Below, in pieces: positions 1 through 9,374 of a stretch of DNA of 64,000 bases; the stretch's first letter is position 1; each line of letters opens with the position of its first letter. The notes beneath the pieces were generated by a model, which ran no database searches, was not told where the DNA came from, and worked only from the letters and a program-made list of their open reading frames with translations. A program made the translations under genes and the position numbers. The stretch is taken from positions 1 through 64,000 of the forward strand of contig JAJZTF010000002.1 of the NCBI GenBank assembly GCA_021821945.1, given 5' to 3'. This stretch comes from Pseudomonadota bacterium. GTDB taxonomy: Bacteria; Pseudomonadota; Gammaproteobacteria; Burkholderiales; Gallionellaceae.

Positions 1-73
1 CCATCTGGTCAATCAGTTCTTTCGGAATGGACGGCAGTGCCGCCGGCTTCTTCTTGCTTGTCTTGTTTGGCAT
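1..73 (-). CDS. IS256-family transposase, N-terminal fragment
   Basis: The first 24 codons are visible before the window edge, starting MPNKTSKKKPAALPSIPKEL and continuing IDQM. The PSIPKELIDQ segment is characteristic of the N-terminus of IS256/mutator-type DDE transposases. The ATG at 73 is preceded on the minus strand by AGGAG at a spacing of five bases, which fixes the start over the in-frame-incompatible ATG four bases upstream. The catalytic domain is outside the window, so integrity cannot be judged. Confidence 0.7.
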   Translation of the reverse strand, partial: MPNKTSKKKPAALPSIPKELIDQM

Positions 74-126
74 ACATGCTCCTTGGTGACATGTTATGCC
101 TCAAACACAAAATTTATGACAGCCTC
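1..126 (-). mobile_element. IS256-family insertion sequence, one end only
   Basis: The window opens inside an insertion sequence whose transposase reads leftward off the edge. The probable terminal inverted repeat is the AT-rich stretch at about 101-126, which reads on the minus strand GAGGCTGTCATAAATTTTGT. That resembles the GAG-CTGTCA-AAATTT type of end I know from proteobacterial IS256-group elements. The exact boundary near 126 is inferred, because the other end and the target duplication lie outside the window. To the right of 126 the reading frame continues as the body of a type III methylase, so the element sits inside that gene. Confidence 0.65.
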
Positions 127-1108
127 GCGGGACATGATTGATAAGTCAAAACAATCCCCCGATGAAGTTCTCTTGCTTGAACGTCAAACTCATTCGAACA
201 TGTATTTCATCAATGGAGAGAGGATTCTTTTTTACTCAGACAAACTGAAATTTATCGACGGAGAGTACGTGGCAGGCGAGCCGTTAACCAGTATCTGGGA
301 TGACATTCTATCGAATAACTTGCACAACGAAGGTGGAGTTGAGTTCCCCAAAGGAAAAAAGCCGGAAGCTCTCATTAAGCGGTGCTTTGATCTTGCGACT
401 AAACCCGGAGATATTGTTCTCGATTCCTTCGCTGGTTCCGGCACCACCGGTGCGGTCGCCCACAAGATGGGCCGCCGCTGGATCATGATTGAGCTGGGTG
501 AGCATTGCCACACCCACGTCGTTCCACGTTTACAAAATGTTATTGACGGTGAAGATCAAGGTGGCATCAGCAAGGCGATGAACTGGCAAGGGGGCGGCGG
601 CTTCCGCTATTACTCGCTCGCGCCTAGCCTGTTGCAGCAGGATTCCTATGGGCAATGGGTCATCAATAAAGAATATAACGCGGAGATGCTGGCGCAAGCC
701 TTGTGCAAGCTGGAGGGCTTCACCTACGCGCCCAGCGATCAACATTACTGGATGCACGGCAGCAGCACGGAAAGTGATTTTATCTACGTGACCACGCAAA
801 CGCTGAATGCCGAGCAGTTGCAGGCATTGAGCGACGAGGTGGGAGAAGGTAGAAGCCTGCTGGTGTGTTGCGGTGCGTTCCGTGGCGCGGCGGAGCGTTT
901 CCCCAACCTGACTTTGAAGAAAATTCCCAAGATGGTTTTGCAGAAGTGCGAGTGGGGGCACGACGATTACAGTTTGAAGGTGGAGAACTTGCCCAAGGCT
1001 CCCACTCACCCCAGCCCTCTCCCGGCGGGAGAGGGAGTAGAAAAATCAAAAGGCGATAAAAATGCCAATCCTGCCCAGGCTGGACTATTCGCGGGGGATG
1101 AGCAATGA
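127..1108 (+). pseudogene. mod: Type III DNA methyltransferase (Mod), 5'-truncated by IS256 element
   Basis: This is the C-terminal part of a beta-class N6-adenine methylase of the type III (EcoP15I-like) modification family. The AdoMet-binding motif DSFAGSGTTG is present, followed by KMGRRWIMIELGEH and NWQGGGGFRYYSLAPSLL, segments typical of Mod C-termini. In this class the catalytic DPPY motif lies N-terminal to the AdoMet motif. It is absent here because the frame runs straight into the insertion-sequence end at about 126. A TTG at 83 would open the frame but starts inside the element, so translation of a useful protein is unlikely. The last 40 or so codons contain an invading palindromic repeat (1015-1035) read in frame as THPSPLPAGEG. 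The stop overlaps the start of the restriction subunit (ATGA, 1105-1108), showing the original operon arrangement. Confidence 0.8.
1015..1035. repeat. Palindromic intergenic-type repeat inside the mod reading frame
   Basis: CCCTCTCCC and GGGAGAGGG form perfect 9-bp arms around a GGC centre, preceded by CACTCACCCCAG. This CACCCCAGCCCTCTCCC-type sequence is a dispersed repeat commonly met between genes in proteobacteria. Here it lies within coding sequence, adding THPSPLPAGEG to the methylase tail without breaking the frame. No second copy was noticed in the window. Confidence 0.6.
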
Positions 1109-3855
1109 GCGCTGAAGCCATCGTCCGATCCATTTCTGGCCGCCTGAGTTTGCGTGCCCCGCAGGCCGAGAGCTTGGTGCATTTGCATAGCGCACTGGAA
1201 TCTGTGCCCGCTTTGCGCGATTCCAGGGCGCGCTCGCCGGAGGAATTGGCGGCGATGACACAGGCCCTGGCCGCGCAATTCCCGACACTTACAGATTTCG
1301 AGCGCGAGTTTCCCTCGCTGTGTTTTGCCCTGGCGACCGGCGTGGGCAAGACGCGGCTGATGGGGGCATTCATTAGCTATCTGCACGCGGCCTATGGCTA
1401 CAGGCACTTTTTCGTACTCGCACCAAACCTGACCATCTACGACAAGCTGATTACGGACTTCTCCCCGAATACGCCGAAGTATGTGTTCAAGGGTATCGCT
1501 GAGTTTGCGACCAGCTTGCCTGAAGTCATCACCGGCGAGACATACGAGCAGCGCAGCGATCTGGTGTCTCAGGCGCTGGATGCACCGGTGCAGATCAACA
1601 TCTTCAACATCTCGAAGATCAACTCGGAAGTGCGTGGCGGCAAGTCGCCGCGCATCAAGCGGCTGTCCGAATATCTTGGGCAGAGCTATTTCGAATATCT
1701 GGCGGGCCTGCCCGATCTCGTGCTGATCATGGATGAGTCGCACCGTTACCGGGCCAGTGCGGGCATACGTGCGCTGAATGAACTGCAGCCACTATTGGGT
1801 TTGGAACTCACTGCAACGCCCTTCGTGGAGGCAAAGCCAAAACCGGTTCCGTTTAGGAATGTGGTGATGGACTATCCGCTGGGCCGTGCGATTGAGGATG
1901 GTTTTGTGAAAGAGCCTGCGGTGGTTACGCAGCAGAACTTCGACCCTTCCGCGCATAGTACAGAGGCACTGGAACGCATCAAGCTCATGGACGGCGTGCG
2001 TGTGCATGAAGAAACCAAGGTTCACTTGCTGACCTATGCGCAGCAGAGCGGCGAGAAGTTGGTGAAGCCCTTTATGCTGGTGATCGCCCGGGATACGACC
2101 CATGCCGCCGCATTGATGGTGTTGGTTGAGTCGGCGGAGTTTTTCCATGGCCGCTATCAGGGCAAGGTGATCCAGGTGGATAGCAGCCGCACCGGCGCAG
2201 AGGAAGAGGAGATGATCCGGCGTTTGCTGGCGGTGGAAAGCTATGATGAGCCGACCGAGATCGTGATCCATGTCAACATGCTGAAGGAAGGCTGGGACGT
2301 AACCAACCTTTACACCATCGTGCCGCTGCGTGCGGCGAATGCCCGCACACTGATCGAGCAATCCATCGGGCGCGGGCTGCGTCTGCCTTACGGCCGCAAG
2401 ACCGGCGTGATTGAAGTGGATCGCCTGAACATCATCGCTCATGACAAATTTCAGGAAGTCATCGACGAGGCGGGCAAGGGAGATTCGCCCATCCGTATGC
2501 GTGTGCTGAAACTTTCACCGGATGGTGATAACGGCACTGCGCTTAAGAGTATCTCGGTGCAGCCCACGGCGAATGTGGTTACGGGAACGGTGACGGCAGG
2601 CACGCCGCAATTGGCAATAAGTGATACGCATCGCAATTCTGCGCAATATGGTAGTGCATCTCCAGCGCTTGTCCTGAACACGATCGAGGAACGGCAAATC
2701 GCGCAAGTGGCAATGGATGTAATTGCCGAGATCAGCCGGGAAAAGCTGCACGGCCAATCCATTGTGCCGAATAGCGCATCGCTGACGCAGGAAGCGATAC
2801 AGCAGCAGATCGCCCAACGCGTGCAGGAACGCATGGTTCCGAAGCAAGGCGACCTGTTGGCGACCGAGCAGCAGCCGGTAAATGAGATCGTCAAAAAGAC
2901 CGTGGCGGTGTTCGTGGAGCACACCATCGATATTCCACGCATCTCGGTCGTGCCCAAGGGCCCGGTGAAGAGCGGATATAGGACCTTCACGCTCGATGTG
3001 TCGAAGATGAACTTCCAGCCGCAGGATATGGCGTTGATTGGTCAAGGCCTGAAAACCGGCAAGCAGGTCTTATACGGCCAATCGTCAGCAGTGCTGGAAG
3101 ACAGACTGGAAAACTACATCGTGCGCGAGCTGATCAACTACGATGACGTCGATTACGATGAACACGCCGACTTGATCTATGACTTGGCGGGCCAAGCGGT
3201 TTCACACTTCAAGGGCTATCTGAAAACCGAAGACGAGTTGCACAACATTCTGGGTAACTACGGCAAGAACATTGCGGAAAATATCCACCTGCAAATGGCT
3301 CAGCACTACTACGAGGATATATCGGAGTCCGAGGTCGTGGTGAGCCAAGGCTTCACACCGCTCAAGCCCCCGGCGTTCACGTATGTCGGGGAGATTCTGC
3401 CTCTACATCAGGTGCCGGCTGATAAGGGAAAGATCGCGCAGTACGTGTACGGCGGTTTTACGAAGTGCGCCTACCCGGTGCAGAAGTTTCATTCCGATAC
3501 CGAGCGAGTCTTGGCGGGAATACTGGAACGCGATGCCCGTCTCTGGTTCAGGCCGGTTGCTGGGCAGTTCAACATCTACTATCGTGCTGGAGTGAGTCAG
3601 CCTGAGTACGTACCGGACTTTGTCGCGACAACCTCTGAACATAACCTGCTTATCGAAACCAAGGCCGCGAAGGACATGGATGTCACAGACGTTAAGGCTA
3701 AGGCAGATGCGGCGGTAATTTGGTGCAAAAATGCCAGCATCTTTTCCACACAGCACGGCGGCAAGCCCTGGAAATATCTGCTCATCCCCCACGATGTCGT
3801 AGCAAGTAACGCAACTTTAACTTCCTTGGTCAGCCGTTATGCTATTTACAGGTAA
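1105..3855 (+). CDS. res: Type III restriction enzyme subunit (Res), SF2 helicase plus nuclease
   Basis: ATP-dependent translocase and endonuclease subunit of a type III restriction-modification system (916 aa, ordinary for Res). Walker A is ATGVGKT at residues 77-83, followed by a DESH box (IMDESHRYRA) for Walker B and the helicase motif VI LIEQSIGRGLRL. Near the C-terminus, PDFVATTSEHNLLIETKA fits the PD-(D/E)xK nuclease fold of these enzymes. The start overlaps the mod stop by ATGA, so it was translationally coupled to the methylase. Known type III Res subunits need Mod for site recognition, so with mod broken this protein is probably inactive as a restriction enzyme unless another Mod is encoded elsewhere. 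No frameshift or stop is seen, which suggests the mod disruption is recent or that Res is harmless. Confidence 0.9.
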   Translation: MSAEAIVRSISGRLSLRAPQAESLVHLHSALESVPALRDSRARSPEELAAMTQALAAQFPTLTDFEREFPSLCFALATGVGKTRLMGAFISYLHAAYGYRHFFVLAPNLTIYDKLITDFSPNTPKYVFKGIAEFATSLPEVITGETYEQRSDLVSQALDAPVQINIFNISKINSEVRGGKSPRIKRLSEYLGQSYFEYLAGLPDLVLIMDESHRYRASAGIRALNELQPLLGLELTATPFVEAKPKPVPFRNVVMDYPLGRAIEDGFVKEPAVVTQQNFDPSAHSTEALERIKLMDGVRVHEETKVHLLTYAQQSGEKLVKPFMLVIARDTTHAAALMVLVESAEFFHGRYQGKVIQVDSSRTGAEEEEMIRRLLAVESYDEPTEIVIHVNMLKEGWDVTNLYTIVPLRAANARTLIEQSIGRGLRLPYGRKTGVIEVDRLNIIAHDKFQEVIDEAGKGDSPIRMRVLKLSPDGDNGTALKSISVQPTANVVTGTVTAGTPQLAISDTHRNSAQYGSASPALVLNTIEERQIAQVAMDVIAEISREKLHGQSIVPNSASLTQEAIQQQIAQRVQERMVPKQGDLLATEQQPVNEIVKKTVAVFVEHTIDIPRISVVPKGPVKSGYRTFTLDVSKMNFQPQDMALIGQGLKTGKQVLYGQSSAVLEDRLENYIVRELINYDDVDYDEHADLIYDLAGQAVSHFKGYLKTEDELHNILGNYGKNIAENIHLQMAQHYYEDISESEVVVSQGFTPLKPPAFTYVGEILPLHQVPADKGKIAQYVYGGFTKCAYPVQKFHSDTERVLAGILERDARLWFRPVAGQFNIYYRAGVSQPEYVPDFVATTSEHNLLIETKAAKDMDVTDVKAKADAAVIWCKNASIFSTQHGGKPWKYLLIPHDVVASNATLTSLVSRYAIYR

Positions 3856-3860
3856 AATCA

Positions 3861-4088
3861 ATGACCGTTGAATCCATGCCCAAATTTACCAGGCCGGCAG
3901 CGCACTTGTGGGCTGCCATCCCCGGCGATATCAGAAAGCTGCTGCTCTCAAATGTCTGGTGCGGCCACTGCCGCCATGAGGTCACTATTACCAATTTCAC
4001 AGGGGTAGTGAAAAATGGCGACTTGCTGCTGGTCGGCAAATGTTCCGAGTGCCACAGTGATGTGGCCAGGGTGATTGAGTCGAGTTGA
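3861..4088 (+). CDS. Small zinc-ribbon-like protein, function unknown
   Basis: A 75-residue protein with two CxxC knuckles, C34-x2-C37 (WCGHC) and C61-x2-C64 (CSEC), spaced as in a zinc ribbon. The segment between them (VTITNFTGVVKNGDLLLVGK) looks like the beta strands of such a fold. It starts five bases after the res stop and shares the operon direction, so it may have travelled with the restriction genes. I do not recognise a family name. A role as a nucleic-acid-binding accessory is only a guess from fold and position. Confidence 0.6.
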   Translation: MTVESMPKFTRPAAHLWAAIPGDIRKLLLSNVWCGHCRHEVTITNFTGVVKNGDLLLVGKCSECHSDVARVIESS

Positions 4089-4318
4089 TCGATGTAAATT
4101 CATAAAGCCGTTTCAACAAGAGTCGCGCAATAGCGCTTCGTGTGTCTGTGGCTGAACTTTGCCAAGGCGGCAAAAAATTACCAAAAGTTACTTTTCGGTT
4201 CTTGCTATGCACGGGACAAATCTGGCACACTTGGCACAAATTTGGCACAGTAAAAACCAATTTTCTAGGTAGGCTCAGGTAATTCAAAGTAAGGTTAAGT
4301 AACCTTAACTCATTGATT
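4089..4318. other. Non-coding gap with short repeats
   Basis: No credible gene on either strand. It holds three copies of TGGCACA (4223-4229, 4232-4238, 4243-4249) and a short dyad AGGTTA-AG-TAACCT at 4292-4305. The dyad lies just downstream of tRNA-Ser as transcribed on the minus strand, but it is AT-rich and lacks a clear U tract, so I do not call it a terminator. Confidence 0.4.
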
Positions 4319-4409
4319 TGGCGGAGAAGGGGGGATTCGAACCCCCGTTGGGATATTATCCCAAACACGCTTTCCAGGCGTGCGACTTAAACCACTCATC
4401 CACCTCTCC
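4319..4409 (-). tRNA. tRNA-Ser (GGA anticodon)
   Basis: The minus strand folds as a class II tRNA of 91 nt with an encoded CCA end. The acceptor arm is GGAGAGG with CTTCTCC (one G-T pair), discriminator G. The anticodon stem is CACGC/GCGTG with loop CTGGAAA, giving anticodon GGA for UCC/UCU serine codons. A long variable arm (TTGGGATAATATCCCAA) and a T-arm GGGGGTTCGAATCCCCC complete it. It is transcribed away from the CDF gene. Confidence 0.95.
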
Positions 4410-4440
4410 GAAAGGGCGCGCAGGATAAACCAGATTGGGA

Positions 4441-4466
4441 TTTGCTGCAATAACAATTGCAGCAAA
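4441..4466. promoter_or_regulatory. Perfect 11-bp inverted repeat between tRNA-Ser and the metal exporter
   Basis: TTTGCTGCAAT and ATTGCAGCAAA are perfect 11-bp arms around a 4-base AACA loop. The site lies about 94 bases upstream of the CDF gene and 32 bases upstream of tRNA-Ser as each is read, so it could be an operator for a divergent or local regulator. There is no poly-T run after either arm, which argues against a simple terminator. The cognate protein is unknown. Confidence 0.45.
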
Positions 4467-4512
4467 GGGGCGGGAATCCGGCCTGACTGTGCTATATTTC
4501 TCTGCAAGATAT

Positions 4513-4530
4513 GCCCGCGACTGCGCGGGC
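4513..4530 (+). promoter_or_regulatory. GC-rich leader hairpin before the CDF exporter
   Basis: GCCCGCG-ACTG-CGCGGGC forms a perfect 7-bp stem with a tetraloop, flanked on the left by TGCAAGATAT and on the right by the near-copy TGCAAGGATAT. It ends 29 bases before the start codon at 4560, so it should lie in the mRNA leader. I see no match to the NiCo (czcD) riboswitch consensus or to another known class. Confidence 0.4.
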
Positions 4531-4559
4531 TGCAAGGATATTCAAGACAAGGTTTGCAT

Positions 4560-5471
4560 ATGGGTCATCAACACGGAAACTGCTCCCACCACCATCACGG
4601 CGATCCGAACAGCCGCGCCTTCGGCATCGCGATTTCCCTGAACGTGCTTTACGTCGCCGTGGAATTCGTCTACGGTCTGATCGCCAATTCGACAGCACTT
4701 CTGGCCGATGCGGGGCACAATCTATCAGACGTGCTTGGACTCCTGCTGGCAGGAGGGGCTGCGATCCTCGCCCGCCGTGCGCCGAGCGGCCGCTATACCT
4801 ATGGCCTGCGCAGCTCCTCCATCCTGGCAGCCTTGGCCAACGCGATGTTTCTGCTCGTCACCTGCGGCGCGATTGCATGGGAGGCCATACTGAGGTTCTA
4901 CCAGCCTCCCGAGGTTGCCGGCATGACGGTGGTCGTGGTCGCGGGCGTGGGCATCGCAATCAACGGCCTTTCCGCATGGATGTTCTTGAGAGGCAGCCAC
5001 GATGACATCAACATTCGCGGTGCCTATCTGCACATGGTTGCCGATGCGGCCGTTTCGCTGGGCGTGGTCATCGCTGGCTTCGTCATGCTTTTCACGGGAT
5101 GGTACTGGCTGGATCCCTTGGTGAGCCTCGTGATCGTTTCCGTGATCGTCGTCGGCACATGGAGTCTGCTGCGAGAATCGGTGCACCTTGCGTTGAGCGC
5201 AGTTCCCGCGAACATCGACCTGCCGCAGGTGGAGGCCTACCTGCGATCCTGCAAGGGGGTGGCCGACATACACGACCTGCACATCTGGGGCATGAGCACG
5301 ACGGAGAGCGCATTGACGGTGCATCTCGTGATGCCCGAAGGCTATCCCGGTGATGCATACATGGACGGCATCATGCATACGCTGAAGGAGAAATTTCTGG
5401 TCCATCACAGCACGCTGCAGGTGGAGCAGGGCACGACAGATCATTCCTGCGCGCTGGTTGCGGTCCACTGA
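4560..5471 (+). CDS. Cation diffusion facilitator (Zn/Co/Cd-type exporter)
   Basis: Inner-membrane divalent metal/proton antiporter of the CDF family (303 aa). The N-terminus is histidine-rich (MGHQHGNCSHHHHGD), typical of a cytosolic metal-sensing tail. Six membrane segments follow. The metal-site motifs are D50-x2-H53-x3-D57 (ADAGHNLSD) in helix II and HMVADAAVSLG in helix V, the HD/HD arrangement of zinc-transporting members. The C-terminal cytoplasmic domain contains DIHDLHIWGMS, a conserved signature of the family. The open frame extends upstream through the tRNA-Ser complement, so the start was set at ATG 4560, where similarity to the family begins. Its stop is followed one base later by the next start, implying co-transcription with the Hsp15-like gene. 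Exact metal specificity cannot be read from the sequence. Confidence 0.88.
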   Translation: MGHQHGNCSHHHHGDPNSRAFGIAISLNVLYVAVEFVYGLIANSTALLADAGHNLSDVLGLLLAGGAAILARRAPSGRYTYGLRSSSILAALANAMFLLVTCGAIAWEAILRFYQPPEVAGMTVVVVAGVGIAINGLSAWMFLRGSHDDINIRGAYLHMVADAAVSLGVVIAGFVMLFTGWYWLDPLVSLVIVSVIVVGTWSLLRESVHLALSAVPANIDLPQVEAYLRSCKGVADIHDLHIWGMSTTESALTVHLVMPEGYPGDAYMDGIMHTLKEKFLVHHSTLQVEQGTTDHSCALVAVH

Positions 5472-5472
5472 C

Positions 5473-5856
5473 ATGAGCGAGGAAATCCAGAAGCTGCGCA
5501 TAGACAAGTGGCTCTGGGCCGCGCGTTTCTTCAAGACGCGCAGCCTTGCGGTGGAAGCGATAGAGGCAGGGCGCGTGCTGGTCAACGGCGCGCGCGTCAA
5601 GGTCGCGAAGGCCGTGGGCAGCGGGGACAGGCTTGAGATACGCATCGGGCGATACCAGTTCGATGTGGAGGTCCTCGGCATATCGGGAAAGCGCGGACCC
5701 GCGAGCGAGGCGCAGAAGCTCTATTCCGAGAGCGAGGAGAGCAGAAGGCGGCGCGCCCTGCTTGCGGAGCAGCTTAAGGCTGAGCGCCCCACCTTCAGGG
5801 GCAGGCCCACCAAACGGGATCGCCGCCTGATCGAAGAGTTCAGGCGTGGCAGGTAA
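5473..5856 (+). CDS. hslR: Hsp15-like S4-domain RNA-binding protein
   Basis: A 127-residue protein whose N-terminus (LRIDKWLWAARFFKTRSLAVEAIEAGRVLVNG) is a classic S4 RNA-binding domain. The C-terminus is strongly basic (RPTKRDRRLIEEFRRGR), as in Hsp15/HslR. In E. coli Hsp15 rescues stalled 50S subunits carrying nascent chains after heat shock. The start at ATG 5473 follows the CDF stop by one base. A TTG at 5458 in the same frame is possible but would overlap the CDF gene and adds no conserved residues. It overlaps the following thioredoxin gene by 11 bases. Confidence 0.85.
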   Translation: MSEEIQKLRIDKWLWAARFFKTRSLAVEAIEAGRVLVNGARVKVAKAVGSGDRLEIRIGRYQFDVEVLGISGKRGPASEAQKLYSESEESRRRRALLAEQLKAERPTFRGRPTKRDRRLIEEFRRGR

Positions 5857-6349
5857 GCCAGCAAACTGGCGAAGGCGCACGCTCGAGATACTGCTCTTCG
5901 CGCTCATCATCATCGGTGTGCGTTCATGGCAGCAGCGCGACATGCCCAGCGGCCCTGCACCCGTGCTGCAGGGAACAACGCTCGAAGGCCGGCGCTATGT
6001 CCTGCCCGCGCATCCGGAAAGGCCCGTTCTGGTGCACTTCTGGGCGACCTGGTGCCCGATCTGCCGCACCGATCAGGGCACGATAGATTCCATCGCGCAT
6101 GATTATCCTGAAACCATCACGGTCGCGATGCAAAGCGGAAGCCCGGACGAGGTGATGAAGCACATGAAGGAGGCGCATCTCGGCTTTCGCGTGCTGAACG
6201 ATCCGGACGGCAGCATTTCGCATGCGTGGGGCGTGAATGCGGTGCCTGCGAGCTTCATCATATCCCCTGACGGAAGGATCCGTTTCATAGAAGTGGGCTA
6301 TACGACGGAGATTGGCCTCAGAATCAGGCTCTGGCTCGCTACGCTCTGA
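5846..6349 (+). CDS. Membrane-anchored TlpA-like thioredoxin (redoxin) protein
   Basis: Periplasmic thiol-disulfide oxidoreductase with an N-terminal signal anchor (about residues 13-25, ILLFALIIIGV) and a thioredoxin fold. The active site is WATWC70-PIC73 in the motif VHFWATWCPICR. The cis-proline region follows in NAVPASFIISPDG. At 167 aa it matches ScsD/TlpA-like proteins that reduce periplasmic disulfides using electrons from a DsbD-type partner. The start is GTG 5846, overlapping hslR. No dsbD-like gene is in the window, so its electron donor is unknown. Confidence 0.82.
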   Translation: MAGKPANWRRRTLEILLFALIIIGVRSWQQRDMPSGPAPVLQGTTLEGRRYVLPAHPERPVLVHFWATWCPICRTDQGTIDSIAHDYPETITVAMQSGSPDEVMKHMKEAHLGFRVLNDPDGSISHAWGVNAVPASFIISPDGRIRFIEVGYTTEIGLRIRLWLATL

Positions 6350-8149
<1,800 letters not shown>

Positions 8150-8157
<8 letters not shown>

Positions 8158-8440
8158 CGAACCCGGGAAAAACTTCGCCCGCAGGGTGGGCGAGCAGGAG
8201 AGGCGCAAGCTCAAGGCCGGCAGGAGTGTCTCCATCTGGTCGGGCCTTGGCATGATGGGGCTCGTTGGCTGGTCGGTCGCCGTGCCGACCTTGCTTGGCA
8301 CGGCGCTCGGGTTGTGGCTGGATGGTCGCTATCCGGGGAGCCACTCATGGACGCTTGCGCTCTTGATGGCGGGACTGACGCTGGGCTGCCTTAATGCCTG
8401 GCGCTGGGTCGCGAAGGAAAACAGGGAAATCCATAAATGA
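8150..8440 (+). CDS. atpQ: N-type ATPase accessory membrane protein AtpQ
   Basis: A 96-residue protein with two predicted membrane helices (about 29-52 and 62-82). It is related to the AtpI-like small membrane proteins; the second half GLWLDGRYPGSHSWTLALL is typical. AtpQ occurs only in N-ATPase operons, between epsilon and AtpR. The likely start is GTG 8150, overlapping the atpC end by eight bases. The exact role, assembly aid for the c-ring or Mg/Ca transport, is not settled for the family. Confidence 0.85.
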
Positions 8441-8712
8441 ATGCATCCTTGATCTCTTCATTGTCTCTGGGCGTGGCACTCGGTCTGTTCTTTTTCGGGG
8501 GGCTCTGGTGGACGGTGGGCAAGGGCCTGACATCCCAAAGACCCGCGCTCTGGTTCATGGGAAGCCTGCTCTTGCGAAGCGCGGTGGTTTTGTGCGGCTT
8601 TTATTTCATCGGAGATGGCGACTGGAGGAGGATCGCTGCCTGCCTTTCGGGGTTTATAGTCGCGCGCCTCATCGCGATCAGATTGCCAAGGAGAAGGAGA
8701 TATGCACCTTAG
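8437..8712 (+). CDS. atpR: N-type ATPase accessory membrane protein AtpR
   Basis: A 91-residue hydrophobic protein with three likely membrane segments and a basic tail (RLPRRRRYAP). It matches the AtpR family that is specific to N-type ATPase operons. The motif GGLWWTVGKGL in helix 1 and LLLRSAVVLCGFYFIG in helix 2, with an in-membrane arginine, are as expected. It overlaps atpQ (ATGA) and the start of atpB (11 bases), so the block is translationally coupled. Published proposals give AtpR a role in rotor ring assembly; the window adds no further evidence. Confidence 0.88.
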   Translation: MNASLISSLSLGVALGLFFFGGLWWTVGKGLTSQRPALWFMGSLLLRSAVVLCGFYFIGDGDWRRIAACLSGFIVARLIAIRLPRRRRYAP

Positions 8713-9373
8713 TTCCGACGACGTGATTATCTGGCAGCACGGCTTTTTCAGGCTCAACCTCACGATCCTGACCACATGGGGCCTGATGCTGGTCATGGTT
8801 GTCACTTCAAGGCTGGTCACAAGAAGGCTCTCGGATGGCATGCGCATCCCGCGCTTGCAGGGCATGCTGGAAGTCATCGTGAGCACGACCGGAAAACAGA
8901 TCGAGGAGGTGGGACTTTCGCATCCCGAAAAATATCTCGGATTTCTGGGCACGCTTTTTCTGTTTGTGGCGCTTTCCAACCTGTGCGAAATCATACCCGG
9001 ATACGAGCCCCCGACAGGCTCACTCTCGACGACGGCGGCCCTTGCGATCTGCGTGTTCATCGCGGTGCCTCTTTTCGGCATCATGGAAAGCGGCCTGAAA
9101 TCCTATCTCGCCACCTATCTCGATCCGACGCCCTTGATGCTTCCTTTCAACATCGTGGGCGAGCTTTCGCGGACGCTTGCGCTTGCGATCCGCCTTTTCG
9201 GCAACATCATGAGCGGCTCCATGGTCATCGCGATCCTCCTGACCATCACGCCCTTCATATTTCCGGTCCTGATGAGCATGCTCGATCTTCTGACCGGGCT
9301 TGTTCAGGCCTATATCTTCACCATACTCGCCACCGTATACATCGCGGCGGCAACCAAAGCCAGGGAGGAATGA
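8702..9373 (+). CDS. atpB: N-type ATPase subunit a
   Basis: Stator membrane subunit that provides the ion half-channels (223 aa, five to six membrane helices). The essential stator arginine is R164 in LAIRLFGNIMSG, and the last helices carry the conserved GLVQAYIFTILATVYI. It starts inside the end of atpR and is followed by atpE after a one-base gap. It is shorter than most F-type a subunits (about 270 aa), in keeping with N-type members. Confidence 0.93.
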   Translation: MHLSSDDVIIWQHGFFRLNLTILTTWGLMLVMVVTSRLVTRRLSDGMRIPRLQGMLEVIVSTTGKQIEEVGLSHPEKYLGFLGTLFLFVALSNLCEIIPGYEPPTGSLSTTAALAICVFIAVPLFGIMESGLKSYLATYLDPTPLMLPFNIVGELSRTLALAIRLFGNIMSGSMVIAILLTITPFIFPVLMSMLDLLTGLVQAYIFTILATVYIAAATKAREE

Positions 9374-9374
9374 A

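Noticed and set aside
83-126. TTG start at 83 giving a full-length methylase fragment
   Set aside because: The codons lie in the insertion-sequence end, the family similarity begins later, and DPPY is missing.
4213-4250. TGGCAC-N5-TTGC-like sigma-54 promoter
   Set aside because: The GG and GC dinucleotides can be spaced by ten, but the -12 box reads TGGC instead of TTGC, and no plausible gene lies downstream in that direction before the antisense tRNA.
4440-4560. NiCo (czcD) riboswitch in front of the CDF gene
   Set aside because: The conserved junction sequences of that class are not found; only simple hairpins are present.
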